This document shows, piece after piece, positions 1 through 6,075 of a DNA stretch of 18,641 nucleotides (positions are counted from its first letter, which is position 1; each line of letters starts with the position of its first letter). Below the pieces are notes generated by a model. It saw only the letters and a program-made list of their open reading frames with translations, was not told the DNA's origin and searched no databases. The position numbers were made by a program, and so were the translations under genes. The DNA comes from Bacteroidales bacterium UBA1725 (lineage in GTDB: Bacteria; Bacteroidota; Bacteroidia; Bacteroidales; UBA932): the NCBI GenBank assembly GCA_002315815.1, contig DCIN01000056.1:1-18641 (forward strand). The letters are read 5' to 3'.

Positions 1-41
1 ACCAAGTTATTTTTTGAGATTTACATAATACCCGAAACCAA

Positions 42-1229
42 TCAAAAGCCAAATCGTAATCCTATGTTGATGTTGATGTTCAACTGATTTGTTGTTCTGA
101 TACTGGCCGGTTGCCCGCAAGGGAAATAATATCTCAAGCCCGGGTCGGCATAGAGGCCCAGCCAGTCGGTAAAGAGATACTCAACACCGGCCCCGACACC
201 CGCAGACCACTGCACACCACTGACAGGAGATTTGATGATATGGTTGGATTTGGCTGCGACATTGTACCTGTTCGATACTGCATATTCCACCTCTCCGACG
301 GCGTATCCATAAACCTTGAATCTACGGGTTGAGACAAAATCGTATGACAGGTTCAAGGGAATACCAAGATAATCAATGTCGTGAGTCACGCTACCGGCAT
401 CGTTGTTATACTTTCCGTCATACACTGTCCTGAGATGGCTGTAATCCAGACCCGTCCCGACAGACATATTGGGCATCAAATAGAAGCGCACCCCCAGTCC
501 GAAGGTGACAGGAAAAGAATGCACATATTCGCCGGTCTTCTCGAGTCCGGGAATTTGATCCTCAAAAATTGCAGTTCCTCCGCTGAAACTGAAATCGGAA
601 TCCACAGTCAGAGATTGTATGGATCCCTGCGCGTATAACTGGACGTTTTTGCCAAAAATGGAATTCTTTACGGATGTATTCTCCTCCCAAACCAGTGGAA
701 TAGTCTCTTCAGGAGACACGTGACGGCGAATCACGCTCCCTGATATACCCCTTGATGAATCATCACCCTCAATATCTTCAACTGCAGTTTCGGGGAGAAT
801 GTCACTGTCTGATGAAGTATCTGAATTATCGTTGCCCTGTGAAGATTGGACAATTACCGGTGCAGATTGAGCAATTGCAGATGAAGATTGAACAATTGCA
901 GTTGAAGACTGAGCAATTGCAGTTGAAGACTGAAGAATTTCCGATGCAGATTGAGCGTTGTCCAGTGCCGGTTGAACCTGAGCAAGCGGAGCAGTCACAT
1001 CAGTGGATTTGAAAGTGTCAGTCACGACAAGCGCAACGAGCGCAACAGCGGCGGCACAGGCTAAACCCCAACCCCAACCACGTCTCCAGCTGAAAACCGG
1101 AACTGGGTCATCAGCCACTCTGATTCGCGATGATATTGACTTCCAAACGCGGCGCGGAGGTCTGATTTCCGCATCCTCAAAAATGGATCTCAACTCACTG
1201 TCGAAATCCTGTTTATCGTCAAACTTCAT
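42..1229 (-). CDS. Membrane-anchored anti-sigma-like protein with C-terminal outer-membrane beta-barrel
   Basis: 395 aa. Seen: a charged N-terminus (1-50) containing FEDAEIRPPRRVWKSI, which resembles the short cytoplasmic domain of Bacteroidales anti-sigma proteins. One hydrophobic helix follows at about 54-70, then a linker (71-190) with five 7-residue repeats (93-130, consensus QSSTAIA) and an acidic Ser/Asp stretch. Residues ~192-395 alternate as amphipathic strands and end in NIGLRFGF with a terminal Phe, typical of a PF13568-like outer-membrane barrel. The start codon lies 1 nt after the sigma-factor stop, so the two are translationally coupled, which supports a role in controlling that sigma factor. 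Inference: the N-terminus binds sigma in the cytoplasm while the barrel sits in the outer membrane. Alternatively the helix is an uncleaved signal and the protein is only an OMP. Family assignment of the barrel is good; function is unproven. Confidence 0.75.
   Translation of the reverse strand: MKFDDKQDFDSELRSIFEDAEIRPPRRVWKSISSRIRVADDPVPVFSWRRGWGWGLACAAAVALVALVVTDTFKSTDVTAPLAQVQPALDNAQSASEILQSSTAIAQSSTAIVQSSSAIAQSAPVIVQSSQGNDNSDTSSDSDILPETAVEDIEGDDSSRGISGSVIRRHVSPEETIPLVWEENTSVKNSIFGKNVQLYAQGSIQSLTVDSDFSFSGGTAIFEDQIPGLEKTGEYVHSFPVTFGLGVRFYLMPNMSVGTGLDYSHLRTVYDGKYNNDAGSVTHDIDYLGIPLNLSYDFVSTRRFKVYGYAVGEVEYAVSNRYNVAAKSNHIIKSPVSGVQWSAGVGAGVEYLFTDWLGLYADPGLRYYFPCGQPASIRTTNQLNININIGLRFGF
840..953 (-). 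repeat. 21-bp in-frame tandem repeat (heptapeptide) in the barrel-protein linker
   Basis: About five diverging copies of a 21-bp unit. On the plus strand three near-identical copies, each starting CAATTGCAG, are visible between about 880 and 945. They encode QSASEIL, QSSTAIA, QSSTAIV, QSSSAIA and QSAPVIV (residues 93-127). Copy-number change would lengthen or shorten the linker without breaking the frame. Confidence 0.85.
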
Positions 1230-1230
1230 T

Positions 1231-1749
1231 CTACTTCCTGTTTTTAATCATCTGTTGCAACATCATTCTTGCTCTCTGAAGTTGCGAACGAGAGGTAGCC
1301 TCTGTAACACCCAGTTCCTCAGATATCTCCTTGTGAGAATATCCTTCGATAACATACATATTGAAAACTGTGCGGAAGCCGGGAGGCAGGGAGGAAATCA
1401 TACCCAACAGTTCCCTATAACCTATTTTCTCTAGTGCGCAGGGCTCATCCGAACTCACATTCCAAGCTGCCTCCACGTCCTCACAGTTTTTCAGCACGTC
1501 CTTCTTTCTTAGACTCATCAGTGCAGTATTCACAAAAATCCTGCGCGCCCACCCCTCGAAGGATCCGTCACCAGAATAGGTGCCGAGTTTTGCGAAAAGC
1601 GTTACGAAACCGTCCTGAAGGACATCTTCCGCTGAATCTCTCTCTCCCATATACCGCAGGCACACGGCAAACATCTTCGCGGACAGGGAATCATATATCG
1701 CTTTCGCTTCCCTGTCATTAAGATGCGTTTTATCTTTGAAAAGTTGCAC
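1231..1749 (-). CDS. ECF-family (sigma-70 type) RNA polymerase sigma factor
   Basis: About 172 aa from the GTG chosen here. Region 2 is recognised by FAVCLRYMGERDSAEDVLQD and the following GWARRIFVNTALMSLRKK. Region 4 is the helix-turn-helix in SLPPGFRTVFNMYVIEGYSHKEISEELGVTEATSRSQL near the C-terminus. It would direct core RNA polymerase to a small regulon, probably under control of the membrane protein encoded 1 nt downstream. Start choice: the frame is open up to an ATG at 1782, but a -7 element (TATTTTCG, 1770-1777) lies just downstream of that ATG, so a transcript from this promoter could not contain it. GTG at 1747-1749 is the first plausible start inside the transcript. If another upstream promoter exists, the longer 183-aa form is possible. 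The target promoters cannot be read from this window. Confidence 0.9.
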   Translation of the reverse strand: MQLFKDKTHLNDREAKAIYDSLSAKMFAVCLRYMGERDSAEDVLQDGFVTLFAKLGTYSGDGSFEGWARRIFVNTALMSLRKKDVLKNCEDVEAAWNVSSDEPCALEKIGYRELLGMISSLPPGFRTVFNMYVIEGYSHKEISEELGVTEATSRSQLQRARMMLQQMIKNRK

Positions 1750-1769
1750 GAAGATTGCAATTAATACTG

Positions 1770-1777
1770 CGAAAATA
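1770..1777 (-). promoter_or_regulatory. Putative -7 element for the ECF sigma operon
   Basis: Reads TATTTTCG on the minus strand, one base off the Bacteroides TAnnTTTG element. No convincing -33 TTTG at the right spacing. It lies 22 bp from the divergent -7 element at 1800-1807. Confidence 0.5.
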
Positions 1778-1799
1778 CACATTTTTTAATCAAAAGTCA

Positions 1800-1807
1800 T
1801 ACTTTTG
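1800..1807 (+). promoter_or_regulatory. Putative -7 element for the TPR-envC operon
   Basis: TACTTTTG, an exact TAnnTTTG match, ending only 7 nt before the chosen ATG at 1815. With a start site 5-7 nt downstream the mRNA would be leaderless or nearly so. No clear -33 TTTG is present. Confidence 0.6.
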
Positions 1808-1814
1808 CATTGTA

Positions 1815-3044
1815 ATGCGAAGAATAGCAGCATATCTGACAGCCCTGACACTGGGTATTCCCTCCTTTGCACAGAACGGGGCGGATTTCATCAACGCCGT
1901 ACAGGCGTTTTCCGATGGCAATTTCAAGAAAGCGGAGATTCTTTTCAGTGTTCTCCACGCAAAAGACAGCACCGACAGCGCAGTCACTCATTATCTCGGG
2001 CTGTGCGAGTTTTCTACAGGAAAAGTGCAGATTGCCGAAGCACACCTGCGTCAGGCGGTGGCTGCCGATTCCACCAACAGTTGGTATCTCAGTTCTCTGG
2101 CATCGTTGTACAATGCCACTCAGAGAAAAGCTGAAACAGCAGATGCTTGCGAGAAACTGATAAAGCTGAAACCGCGCTCTTTCAAGAACAGCTACACTTT
2201 ATGCCTTATCGGTGATGTCAAATTGAGCCGCGGACAGGATTCCGCTGCAGTCGCCTGCTACGACCAGGCTCTGGAAATGGACAATCTGTATGCTCCGGCT
2301 CAGATAGGAAGGGCCGAGGCAATGAGGATGATGGGCAACAATCCTGCCAGCTTCTTCTCTATGAACGAATTCATAAACAATCCCGAAGTGAAGGGGGAGA
2401 TGAAGAGCGATTTTCTGGCCTCGTTTATGAAAACCATCGATGCCAAATTCTGGCTTGTATGGGAATCTCAGATAACGAAATTGATGGACAGATGTCTAGA
2501 ACTTCATCCCGAAGACATAGGCTCTCACCTGAATAAGATTCAGATTTGCGCCATAATGAATGACACTCTGGGAATTGTGGAGCAGTGCAGGCAGATTATA
2601 CCGCTCGCTGAAGCGAAAACCGACACAACTAACCTGCTTCTGGCCATCAGCACCCTCGGAGATTATCTGTATCTGGCTGGAAACAAGAAGGAGGCATACA
2701 GAAGCTATGAACGCGCCCTCAGCATCAACCCCAGATATGTGCCTGTGCTCAACAACTATGCATATTATCTGTCAGAAGAAAGGAGACAATTGCGGAAAGC
2801 CCTTAAGATGAGCAAGATAACTATTGAAGAAGAACCCGACAACGCCACATATCTGGATACTTATGCCTGGATTCTCCATCTTCTGGGAAAGTCGGCTGAG
2901 GCCAAACCTTACTTCAAACATTCAATGGTTTACGGAGGTAAGGACAGTGCAGTGATTCTGCAGCACTATTCCGACGTACTCAAATCTTTGGGAGAGAAGG
3001 ATCTTTCCACCTATTATCATAATCTCGCAGAACAGAAGAAATGA
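1815..3044 (+). CDS. Secreted tetratricopeptide-repeat protein
   Basis: 409 aa. A signal peptide is evident (MRRIAAYLTALTLGIPSFAQ, cleavage near residue 20), followed by repeated 34-residue helical pairs. Examples are the segments starting ALEMDNLYAPAQIGRAEAMR, YERALSINPRYVPVLNNYAY and EPDNATYLDTYAWILHLLGK, which have the usual TPR spacing of Ala, Tyr and Pro. The likely role is a periplasmic or outer-membrane-associated scaffold; no enzyme motif is visible. Start: the frame opens upstream at 1755, but that ATG precedes the -7 element at 1800-1807, whereas ATG 1815 begins the signal peptide. The stop overlaps the start of the EnvC-like gene by 4 nt (ATGA), so the two are co-translated. As I recall Bacteroides genomes, TPR and EnvC-like genes flank a DUF4292 gene; that gene is not present here. 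Confidence 0.9.
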   Translation: MRRIAAYLTALTLGIPSFAQNGADFINAVQAFSDGNFKKAEILFSVLHAKDSTDSAVTHYLGLCEFSTGKVQIAEAHLRQAVAADSTNSWYLSSLASLYNATQRKAETADACEKLIKLKPRSFKNSYTLCLIGDVKLSRGQDSAAVACYDQALEMDNLYAPAQIGRAEAMRMMGNNPASFFSMNEFINNPEVKGEMKSDFLASFMKTIDAKFWLVWESQITKLMDRCLELHPEDIGSHLNKIQICAIMNDTLGIVEQCRQIIPLAEAKTDTTNLLLAISTLGDYLYLAGNKKEAYRSYERALSINPRYVPVLNNYAYYLSEERRQLRKALKMSKITIEEEPDNATYLDTYAWILHLLGKSAEAKPYFKHSMVYGGKDSAVILQHYSDVLKSLGEKDLSTYYHNLAEQKK

Positions 3045-4219
3045 CGCGACACCTGTCTCTGATCATATTGCTGTCCGTCGCAGTGGCCGGATTCTGTTCC
3101 GCTCAGGACATTTCCGTACAAGAGAGCCGCAAGTCCAAGATTGAGAAGGAAATCCGAATTCTGGAGCAGCAGCTCAAGGACAATAGTTCCAAAAGCGGTA
3201 ACGCTCTTGCAAACATCAAGATTCTGAATCAGAAAGAAGCTGCGAGAAAGGCTCTGCTTAAGGAAAGTGAAAAGGAGATTTCTGCTCTGGACGACTCGCT
3301 GAGTGCCTGCACATCCGAAATCGCCCGGCTGCAGTCCCGGCTTGACACTATGTCATTCTACTACAACAAGCTTGTAAAGAACGCATACAAGAACAGGGAT
3401 GCGAGAGTGTGGTATATGTACATTCTGACCAGCGAAGATTTGGGGCAGGCGCTCAGACGATTCTCCTATCTCAAGAGTCTTTCCCGGAATATGAACGAGC
3501 AGGGCATCAAAATCAAGGAGGCACGCTCTGAACTCGGAGTCAGATTGGACAATCTTACAAAAATGAGAGCCAGAGCCGAAAGGCTGAGGAATTCCCACAA
3601 ACTGGAACTTGACAAACTACGGCAGGAAGAGAAGGAGACCAAGCAACTGGTATCCAGGCTGAACAGCCAGAAGAGCAAATACCAGAAAGAGCTGAAAGCC
3701 AAGAAGAAACAGGTGGAGGACCTGAACAAGGAAATTCAGAGATTGATAGCCGAAGCCGTGAAGAAGTCCGGAAAGACAAAGACTGCGGAGTCAGTTTCAG
3801 TGCTGGCCAGAGAGTTCCAGAACAACAAAGGGAATCTGCCCTGGCCTGCCGATGGTCCGGTCGCCGATCATTTCGGCCGCCACAACCACCCTGTGTACAA
3901 ATCTCTTGTTATGCCTTTCAACAACGGTATCAATGTCAGCGTGAACAAAGGTACCGGAGTCAAAGCCGTATTCGACGGAGATGTGCAGCAGGTCATCGTG
4001 ATGCCGGGCTATGGAAAATGCGTGCTGATACGTCACGGAGAGTACTTCACCTTCTACTGCAAGTTATCCAAAGTGTCAGTCAGGAACGGCGAGAAGATAA
4101 AGACAGGTCAGACCGTCGGTATCGTGGATACGATAGACGGTCTGACCCAATATCACTTCCAACTCTGGAAAGGGACTGAGCCCCAGAATCCGGAATTATG
4201 GTTGAAGCCTAAAGATTAG
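3041..4219 (+). CDS. EnvC-like murein hydrolase activator (degenerate LytM/M23 domain)
   Basis: 392 aa. A signal peptide (cleavage after about FCSAQ, residue 22) leads into a long coiled coil, rich in Lys, Glu, Arg and Gln, from ~25 to ~245. A LytM/peptidase-M23 fold follows at ~265-390 (PWPADGPVADHFGRH to QYHFQLW). Every expected zinc or catalytic position that can be aligned is changed except the last His. HxGID is NNGIN (N294, N298), YxHL is YCKL (K341) and HxH is QYH (Q370, H372). This matches the EnvC class, which activates amidases at the division septum rather than cutting peptidoglycan itself. It is probably periplasmic. It overlaps the TPR gene by 4 nt, and its last 11 nt overlap the end of mdh on the other strand. 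A dead-enzyme scaffold is the safest call; the partner amidase is not in the window. Confidence 0.88.
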   Translation: MTRHLSLIILLSVAVAGFCSAQDISVQESRKSKIEKEIRILEQQLKDNSSKSGNALANIKILNQKEAARKALLKESEKEISALDDSLSACTSEIARLQSRLDTMSFYYNKLVKNAYKNRDARVWYMYILTSEDLGQALRRFSYLKSLSRNMNEQGIKIKEARSELGVRLDNLTKMRARAERLRNSHKLELDKLRQEEKETKQLVSRLNSQKSKYQKELKAKKKQVEDLNKEIQRLIAEAVKKSGKTKTAESVSVLAREFQNNKGNLPWPADGPVADHFGRHNHPVYKSLVMPFNNGINVSVNKGTGVKAVFDGDVQQVIVMPGYGKCVLIRHGEYFTFYCKLSKVSVRNGEKIKTGQTVGIVDTIDGLTQYHFQLWKGTEPQNPELWLKPKD

Positions 4220-5201
4220 GATTTTCGACTGCCCAGTCCTTGACCTCAGGTATTATGCCAAGGCTGATTATCTCCTCACGCATCTTGCAGAGATGCTCAT
4301 AGGAAGCATTGAGGTCTGCCATTTCGGCAGCAGTTCCCTCGGGAGCAGTGAAATGAACCCCATCAGCATCTATTACCGAAGGCATAGCCATCATTACGTT
4401 CTTGAATCCACACTCGTCGCAGTTCACATAGCAACCGGCGGGCCACTCGAACTTTTCTCCGCCCATAGAAGCCTCTATCATCTTGACAGCCTGATATGCA
4501 GGGCTTTGGAAAGAGCTGCGTCCGCGAAGTTTGATGATGTTGGAACCTCCCTGAACTGTATCGTGCCTGATGGCCTCCCAGCGTTCAGCGGTGATGTTGA
4601 ACGAAGCAAGAGGCTTGCCATCAACGAGAATCTTGGATGCAAACACTGCCATAGCCTCTCCGTGTCCTCCGTAGGTCCGCGCATTGGTAACCTTGTACTG
4701 AGGTACTCCGCATTCCTTTGCAATAGCCTCCTGAAGACGTGTGGAATCAAGGGCTGCAAGGGAGGTAAGCTGGTTGGGCTTGAGTCCTGAATGGATGAGA
4801 GCCGTAAGTGCAGTAACATCGGCGGGGTTGAAAATTACGACTACGTGCTTGACGTCGGGGCAATACTTTTTGATGAAGTCACCAAACTCAGCGGCAATCT
4901 TGCAGTTGCCCTTGAGGAGGTCTTCGCGTGTCATTCCTTCCTTACGGGGCGCTCCACCGGATGATATGATGTATTTCGCATCCTTGAAAGCTGTCTCGGG
5001 GTCAGTAGTCCAGCTGACGTTTGCACCCTCGAAAGCACAATGATACATTTCTTCGGCAACTCCGTGAACGCCGGGCTCGAAAATGTCATAAAGGCAGATA
5101 TTTGGAGTCAATCCAAGCATAAGGGCAGTCTGGGCCATATTTGAACCTATCATACCGCCTGCTCCAACGATGAGCAATTTTTCGTCTGTAAGGAATTTCA
5201 T
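4209..5201 (-). CDS. mdh: Malate dehydrogenase (lactate/malate dehydrogenase family)
   Basis: 330 aa. Catalyses NAD-dependent malate/oxaloacetate interconversion in the cytoplasm; in Bacteroidales this usually serves the reductive branch leading to fumarate and succinate. Seen: a Rossmann glycine loop VGAGGMIG (12-19), Asp39 after the second strand (NAD preference), the mobile-loop motif PRKEGMTREDL with R86 and R92, NPAD (N125), LDSTR (D152, R155) and the catalytic His in YGGHGE (H180). MTR rather than the LDH-type residue at the specificity position supports malate. Start: ATG 5201 lies ~40 nt after a -7 element at 5244-5251; the ATG at 5246 falls inside that promoter, and the extra 15 residues have no counterpart in the family. 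It is monocistronic. Its end overlaps the convergent envC-like gene by 11 nt. Confidence 0.93.
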   Translation of the reverse strand: MKFLTDEKLLIVGAGGMIGSNMAQTALMLGLTPNICLYDIFEPGVHGVAEEMYHCAFEGANVSWTTDPETAFKDAKYIISSGGAPRKEGMTREDLLKGNCKIAAEFGDFIKKYCPDVKHVVVIFNPADVTALTALIHSGLKPNQLTSLAALDSTRLQEAIAKECGVPQYKVTNARTYGGHGEAMAVFASKILVDGKPLASFNITAERWEAIRHDTVQGGSNIIKLRGRSSFQSPAYQAVKMIEASMGGEKFEWPAGCYVNCDECGFKNVMMAMPSVIDADGVHFTAPEGTAAEMADLNASYEHLCKMREEIISLGIIPEVKDWAVENPNL

Positions 5202-5243
5202 TGTATTTGTGTTGATTTTGAAGTCAGTTTTACAAAAGCGGCA

Positions 5244-5251
5244 CAAATATA
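5244..5251 (-). promoter_or_regulatory. Putative -7 element for mdh
   Basis: TATATTTG on the minus strand, an exact TAnnTTTG match, about 42 nt before the mdh ATG. It is separated by 12 bp from the divergent -7 element at 5264-5271, so both promoters must share bases. Confidence 0.6.
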
Positions 5252-5263
5252 CAAAGTTTTCAT

Positions 5264-5271
5264 TATCTTTG
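5264..5271 (+). promoter_or_regulatory. Putative -7 element for the phosphopantetheinyl transferase gene
   Basis: TATCTTTG, an exact TAnnTTTG match, 18 nt before ATG 5290. No clear -33 TTTG is seen. It is divergent from and interleaved with the mdh promoter. Confidence 0.6.
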
Positions 5272-5289
5272 CTGCGTTATAAAGCATTT

Positions 5290-5931
5290 ATGGCACTATA
5301 TCTCATCAAAGATCTTGACGATGACTACCACTCGCGACTCGGCGTATGGAAAGTCACAGAGACAGAATCGGAGCTTCGTTCACTGACCTCCATCCCCTCG
5401 GATGAACTTGAGGAAATCTCCTACATCAAAAACGAATCGTTGCGCAGGCAGAAACTTGCAGTGCGTGCGCTTTTGGACGTTCTCTTTGAGGACAAGGTGT
5501 ATCTGAGCCACCACGACAACGGCAAGCCTTACATAGAGAACTCCGCAACAAACATCAGCATCACACATACGGACAAGTATGTCGCCGTACTTCTCAATGA
5601 CACGGAGGAGGTGGGGATAGACTGCGAATCACTTGATCGTGATTTCTCCGCCGTTGAGAAAAAAGCCCTGTCCGAAGACGAGATTGACGACCTGGACGAT
5701 GACAGGAGGAACGAGCAGCTGGCCATCTACTGGTGTGCCAAGGAAGCCGTCTATAAGAAAATGTCACAGTACAACGTGGATTTCGCAGAACAGATAGAGG
5801 TGGATGAATTCAACCTCAGGGGCAAGGGCGAACTGGAGGCTTCATTCATACACAAGGACGGCTATGAAGAAGACGTGAATCTCCGCTATATGACGTTCGA
5901 CAGACACGTTCTCGTCTGGGTCACGGGATAA
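5290..5931 (+). CDS. 4'-phosphopantetheinyl transferase superfamily protein
   Basis: 213 aa. Transfers the phosphopantetheine arm of CoA to a conserved Ser of acyl, peptidyl or aryl carrier proteins in the cytoplasm. Seen: HDNGKPYI (75-82), SITHT (90-94), GIDCE with magnesium ligands D111 and E113, and WCAKEAVYK (148-156), which is the WxxKEAxxK signature with E152. The length and two-half layout fit Sfp/AcpT-type enzymes rather than the short AcpS trimer. Start: ATG 5290 is just downstream of the -7 element at 5264-5271; the frame stays open to 5170, but that upstream part would cross the mdh start region and has no family match. It appears monocistronic, with 144 nt to nrdD. Whether its main substrate is fatty-acid ACP or a secondary-metabolite carrier cannot be told here. 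Confidence 0.88.
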   Translation: MALYLIKDLDDDYHSRLGVWKVTETESELRSLTSIPSDELEEISYIKNESLRRQKLAVRALLDVLFEDKVYLSHHDNGKPYIENSATNISITHTDKYVAVLLNDTEEVGIDCESLDRDFSAVEKKALSEDEIDDLDDDRRNEQLAIYWCAKEAVYKKMSQYNVDFAEQIEVDEFNLRGKGELEASFIHKDGYEEDVNLRYMTFDRHVLVWVTG

Positions 5932-5965
5932 ACTGCACTACACGCACATAGATTCAAGATTGTTT

Positions 5966-5995
5966 ACAAGTTTTCATCCATTGTTGAAAACTTGT
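5966..5995. promoter_or_regulatory. Perfect 10-bp inverted repeat upstream of nrdDG
   Basis: Arms ACAAGTTTTC (5966-5975) and GAAAACTTGT (5986-5995) with a 10-nt spacer. It sits directly upstream of the putative nrdD promoter, at about -65 to -35 relative to the likely start site. It could be an operator or the terminator of the upstream gene: the stem is AT-rich and is followed by TTTCGTTTT. It does not resemble the 16-bp NrdR box I know from other bacteria. Confidence 0.5.
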
Positions 5996-6019
5996 TTCGT
6001 TTTAGTCAGTCATAAGAAC

Positions 6020-6027
6020 TAAATTCG
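6020..6027 (+). promoter_or_regulatory. Putative -7 element for nrdDG
   Basis: TAAATTCG, one base from TAnnTTTG and the same TTCG variant as at 1770-1777 and 18210-18217. A TTCG at 5996-5999 lies about 20 bp upstream in place of a -33 TTTG. The predicted leader is ~42 nt, without a visible ribosome-binding site. Confidence 0.45.
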
Positions 6028-6075
6028 TAGCCCCAACCACGAAAAAGCAGACGTTTACTACCAGATCTAACCCTT

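Noticed and set aside
1750..1782. ATG 1782 as start of the ECF sigma factor
   Set aside because: The -7 element at 1770-1777 lies downstream of this ATG, so the transcript would lack it; the extra residues are hydrophobic and atypical for the family. It remains possible if a further upstream promoter exists.
3833..4216. Active M23 metallopeptidase
   Set aside because: All but one of the alignable zinc and catalytic positions are substituted, so hydrolase activity is not expected.
5202..5246. ATG 5246 as start of malate dehydrogenase
   Set aside because: It falls inside the mdh promoter, and the 15 additional residues precede the conserved N-terminus MKFLTDEKLLIVGAGG.
5966..5995. NrdR box upstream of nrdD
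   Set aside because: The known NrdR box is a 16-bp palindrome, usually in pairs; this single 30-bp element with arms ACAAGTTTTC/GAAAACTTGT does not resemble it.
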